From Algoriphagus kandeliae (GTDB lineage: Bacteria > Bacteroidota > Bacteroidia > Cytophagales > Cyclobacteriaceae): a stretch of 64,000 nucleotides of DNA. The number at the start of each line of letters is the position of its first letter. The first letter of the stretch is position 1. The notes beneath the pieces were generated by a model. It was not told the DNA's origin. It saw only the letters and a program-made list of their open reading frames with translations, and made no database searches. Positions 62,791 through 64,000 of this stretch are shown one piece after another. The stretch lies in assembly GCF_004571135.1 (NCBI RefSeq), contig NZ_SPSB01000004.1:1-64000 (forward strand), written 5' to 3'. A program made the position numbers and the translations under genes.

Positions 62791-63540
62791 TTACTTCATA
62801 GGAGAGAAAGGCAGGGTTTTCAAAAACACCGCATCTACCTTCTCCACGATTTTTCCATTCTTCTCTGACTCATCTCTTGCTTTGATCCATTCTGGGTCTT
62901 TGATAAAATTAGAAAATGCCTGCTCAAAGCTTTCCAAATCCCGGTGACCTAGGAGATAGACTAATTTGGGTTGACTTCCGTCTTTTTCAACAGTTTCAAA
63001 ATAAGGATAGTTAATCAGGCCTTGCTTTGCAAATAAATCTTGCGTGTGATCCTTAAAGCGCTTTTCAAGATTGGGTAATTTATCATCAAAGCAGGTATAA
63101 GTTCGCAGTTGGAAAATCCCTGAATTTCCTGAAATGGATTTTTCATTTAATCCCGGAGCCGGAACCATATATATTTCCTGAATGGATTGAACCAAAGGAC
63201 CATTTTTTCTTGATTCTTCGTATGCCTTTTTCCAATCAGGATCATTCAAAAACTTTTGCCACATTTGATCCCTTGATTCCACATCGGGATAACCTAGGAT
63301 GTAATACAACTTATTTTCATTTGGATCATTTGGGAGAAAATAGGCAATATTTTCCATACCGGCCTTCTCAAAAAGGAACCTTGTATGATTTTCAAATCGG
63401 CTAACCAAATCTTGCAATTTACCTGGATGCGCCGTGTAAATCCGGAGTTCGTAATACTTCGAATTATTTAAAGGCTGCTGTTGCGCCAAAGATGAAAAGG
63501 TAAAAAACAACAGAAATAAACTTCCTAATAAAGTTCTCAT
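62791..63540 (-). CDS. Exported protein with two NIPSNAP domains
   Basis: A 249-residue protein with a signal peptide (to about residue 19, SLAQQ). Two NIPSNAP repeats follow: about 28-115 (YYELRIYTAHPGKLQDLVSRF ... YILGYPDVESRDQMW) and about 140-235 (IFQLRTYTCFDDKLPNLEKRF ... YLLGHRDLESFEQAF). NIPSNAP is a dimeric alpha/beta-barrel fold with no settled enzymatic role. It is a single gene. Confidence 0.9.
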   Translation of the reverse strand: MRTLLGSLFLLFFTFSSLAQQQPLNNSKYYELRIYTAHPGKLQDLVSRFENHTRFLFEKAGMENIAYFLPNDPNENKLYYILGYPDVESRDQMWQKFLNDPDWKKAYEESRKNGPLVQSIQEIYMVPAPGLNEKSISGNSGIFQLRTYTCFDDKLPNLEKRFKDHTQDLFAKQGLINYPYFETVEKDGSQPKLVYLLGHRDLESFEQAFSNFIKDPEWIKARDESEKNGKIVEKVDAVFLKTLPFSPMK

Positions 63541-63587
63541 GATTGGGTGAATTGTTAAGTTGAAACATCAAAATACTGCTTTTCAAC

Positions 63588-63618
63588 AAAAAAGGCTATC
63601 GTTTTTTACGACAGCCTT
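63588..63618 (-). terminator. Terminator after the DUF6728 gene
   Basis: Arms 63592-63601 and 63609-63618 pair at 9 of 10 positions. On the minus strand they are followed by a T run (63593-63588). It lies 21 bases past the stop codon. Confidence 0.8.
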
Positions 63619-63639
63619 CAAATTCTATTTCTACTCCGC

Positions 63640-63834
63640 TTACATCAAGCGTTTTATGGTCCAAACAATGATGGCGAATAGAAACATGATGATGGAAATT
63701 TTATTGATCCCATGCATCATTCGTAGATTGAAGTTGGTTTTTTTACTGGGATCGGGCTTTTGAAATACTCGGATAAAGTAGTTGCCGACTTCTCCCAATT
63801 TGAAAAACTCTTTGACTTTATTTTTCTCTGCCAT
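63640..63834 (-). CDS. Small DUF6728 family membrane protein
   Basis: A 64-residue protein with a charged N-terminal half (KVKEFFKLGEVGNYFIRVFQ) and one C-terminal transmembrane helix (about 45-62). I recognise it as the DUF6728 type seen in Cytophagales. Its function is unknown. The ATG at 63834 and a following terminator support a real gene. The gap to the ispG-like gene upstream on the same strand is 55 bases. Confidence 0.8.
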   Translation of the reverse strand: MAEKNKVKEFFKLGEVGNYFIRVFQKPDPSKKTNFNLRMMHGINKISIIMFLFAIIVWTIKRLM

Positions 63835-63889
63835 TTTCTCTCACTTTTCTTGGCCAACAGCTAAGCGGATGGATAAGTTTAATTTTTTA

Positions 63890-64000
63890 TTAAATAGTTT
63901 CCGGTTCGGTCCACATCCCATCTGCGCGGATGATTTCGATCAATTCGTCTACCGCATTTTCCGAAGGAACAGATCGCTTAATCACCTCTTTACCTTTGTA
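63890..64000 (-). CDS. ispG: C-terminal end of an IspG-like protein (partial)
   Basis: The last 36 codons of a minus-strand gene enter from the right edge, ending in TAA at 63890. The peptide begins YKGKEVIKRSVPSENAVDEL and ends GMWTEPETI. This pattern matches the C-terminal tail of Bacteroidota 4-hydroxy-3-methylbut-2-enyl diphosphate synthase (IspG/GcpE), which acts downstream of Dxr. The call rests on a short tail and is moderately sure. Confidence 0.6.
   Translation of the reverse strand, partial: YKGKEVIKRSVPSENAVDELIEIIRADGMWTEPETI

Noticed and set aside
1..64000. CRISPR arrays, insertion sequences, prophage or restriction/defence genes
   Set aside because: No regularly spaced repeats, transposase-like proteins, integrases or phage structural genes are visible. 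The orphan HEPN protein is the only defence-related family, and it lacks its catalytic histidine and its partner.

Overview
The window reads as chromosomal core DNA of a member of the Bacteroidota, most likely order Cytophagales, family Cyclobacteriaceae (Algoriphagus-like); the genus is an inference. The evidence is a type IX secretion cargo paired with a PorP/SprF protein, several promoters with the Bacteroidota -7 motif TAnnTTTG, near absence of Shine-Dalgarno sites, a two-subunit methylmalonyl-CoA mutase, and a riboswitch-controlled BtuB/BtuG-type B12 receptor. I see no phage, insertion sequence, CRISPR array or broken gene. Coding density is high, and most gaps hold only promoters and intrinsic terminators.

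Layout. 0.2-3.6 kb: a T9SS type B cargo with lectin-like and PKD domains, and its PorP partner. 3.6-8.1 kb: a minus-strand cluster spoT, fur-family, STAS, purA. 8.3 kb: tRNA-Leu(UAG). 8.5-26.6 kb: a concentration of protein quality-control genes (tig-clpP-clpX, two Do-like proteases, hsp20, hslU, lon, rseP) with a large MscS-type channel, a cold-shock protein, a SixA-type phosphatase, an SDR and dxr between them. 26.6-28.5 kb: an orphan HEPN protein and dnaA. 28.9-32.4 kb: methylmalonyl-CoA mutase mutA-mutB. 32.5-38.8 kb: a DUF389 membrane protein fused to a degenerate lipid-kinase domain, then an esterase / citrate-type transporter / split AtuA operon. 40-42 kb: ferredoxin, ferredoxin reductase and a MarR regulator.

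42-49.5 kb is a vitamin B12 locus: a BtuFCD-type importer on the minus strand, a cobalamin riboswitch on the plus strand reading into btuB and a BtuG-like surface lipoprotein, and then meaB, the mutase chaperone. Imported B12 would serve the mutase at 28.9-32.4 kb, whose product succinyl-CoA is the substrate of SucD at 60 kb. 49.5-51.6 kb: HemJ, an SCO protein and a lipid-anchored cytochrome c, linked to heme and terminal oxidase assembly.

52.9-60.0 kb is the least ordinary region. It is a five-gene minus-strand operon: a Reg_prop/Y_Y_Y sensor kinase, a REC-histidine kinase, a LolD-like ATPase, an FtsX-like permease with His-rich loops, and a DUF3299 protein. I suggest a signal-controlled metal (perhaps zinc) transport system. 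The right end holds sucD, an ABC-F protein, a double-NIPSNAP protein, a DUF6728 protein and the C-terminal end of a gene that looks like ispG.

I found no single spectacular new system. The best candidates for follow-up are the DUF3299/FtsX/two-component operon, the riboswitch-btuB-btuG unit outside gut Bacteroides, the lipid-kinase/DUF389 fusion with a hairpin abutting its start codon, and the HEPN protein that has lost its catalytic histidine.
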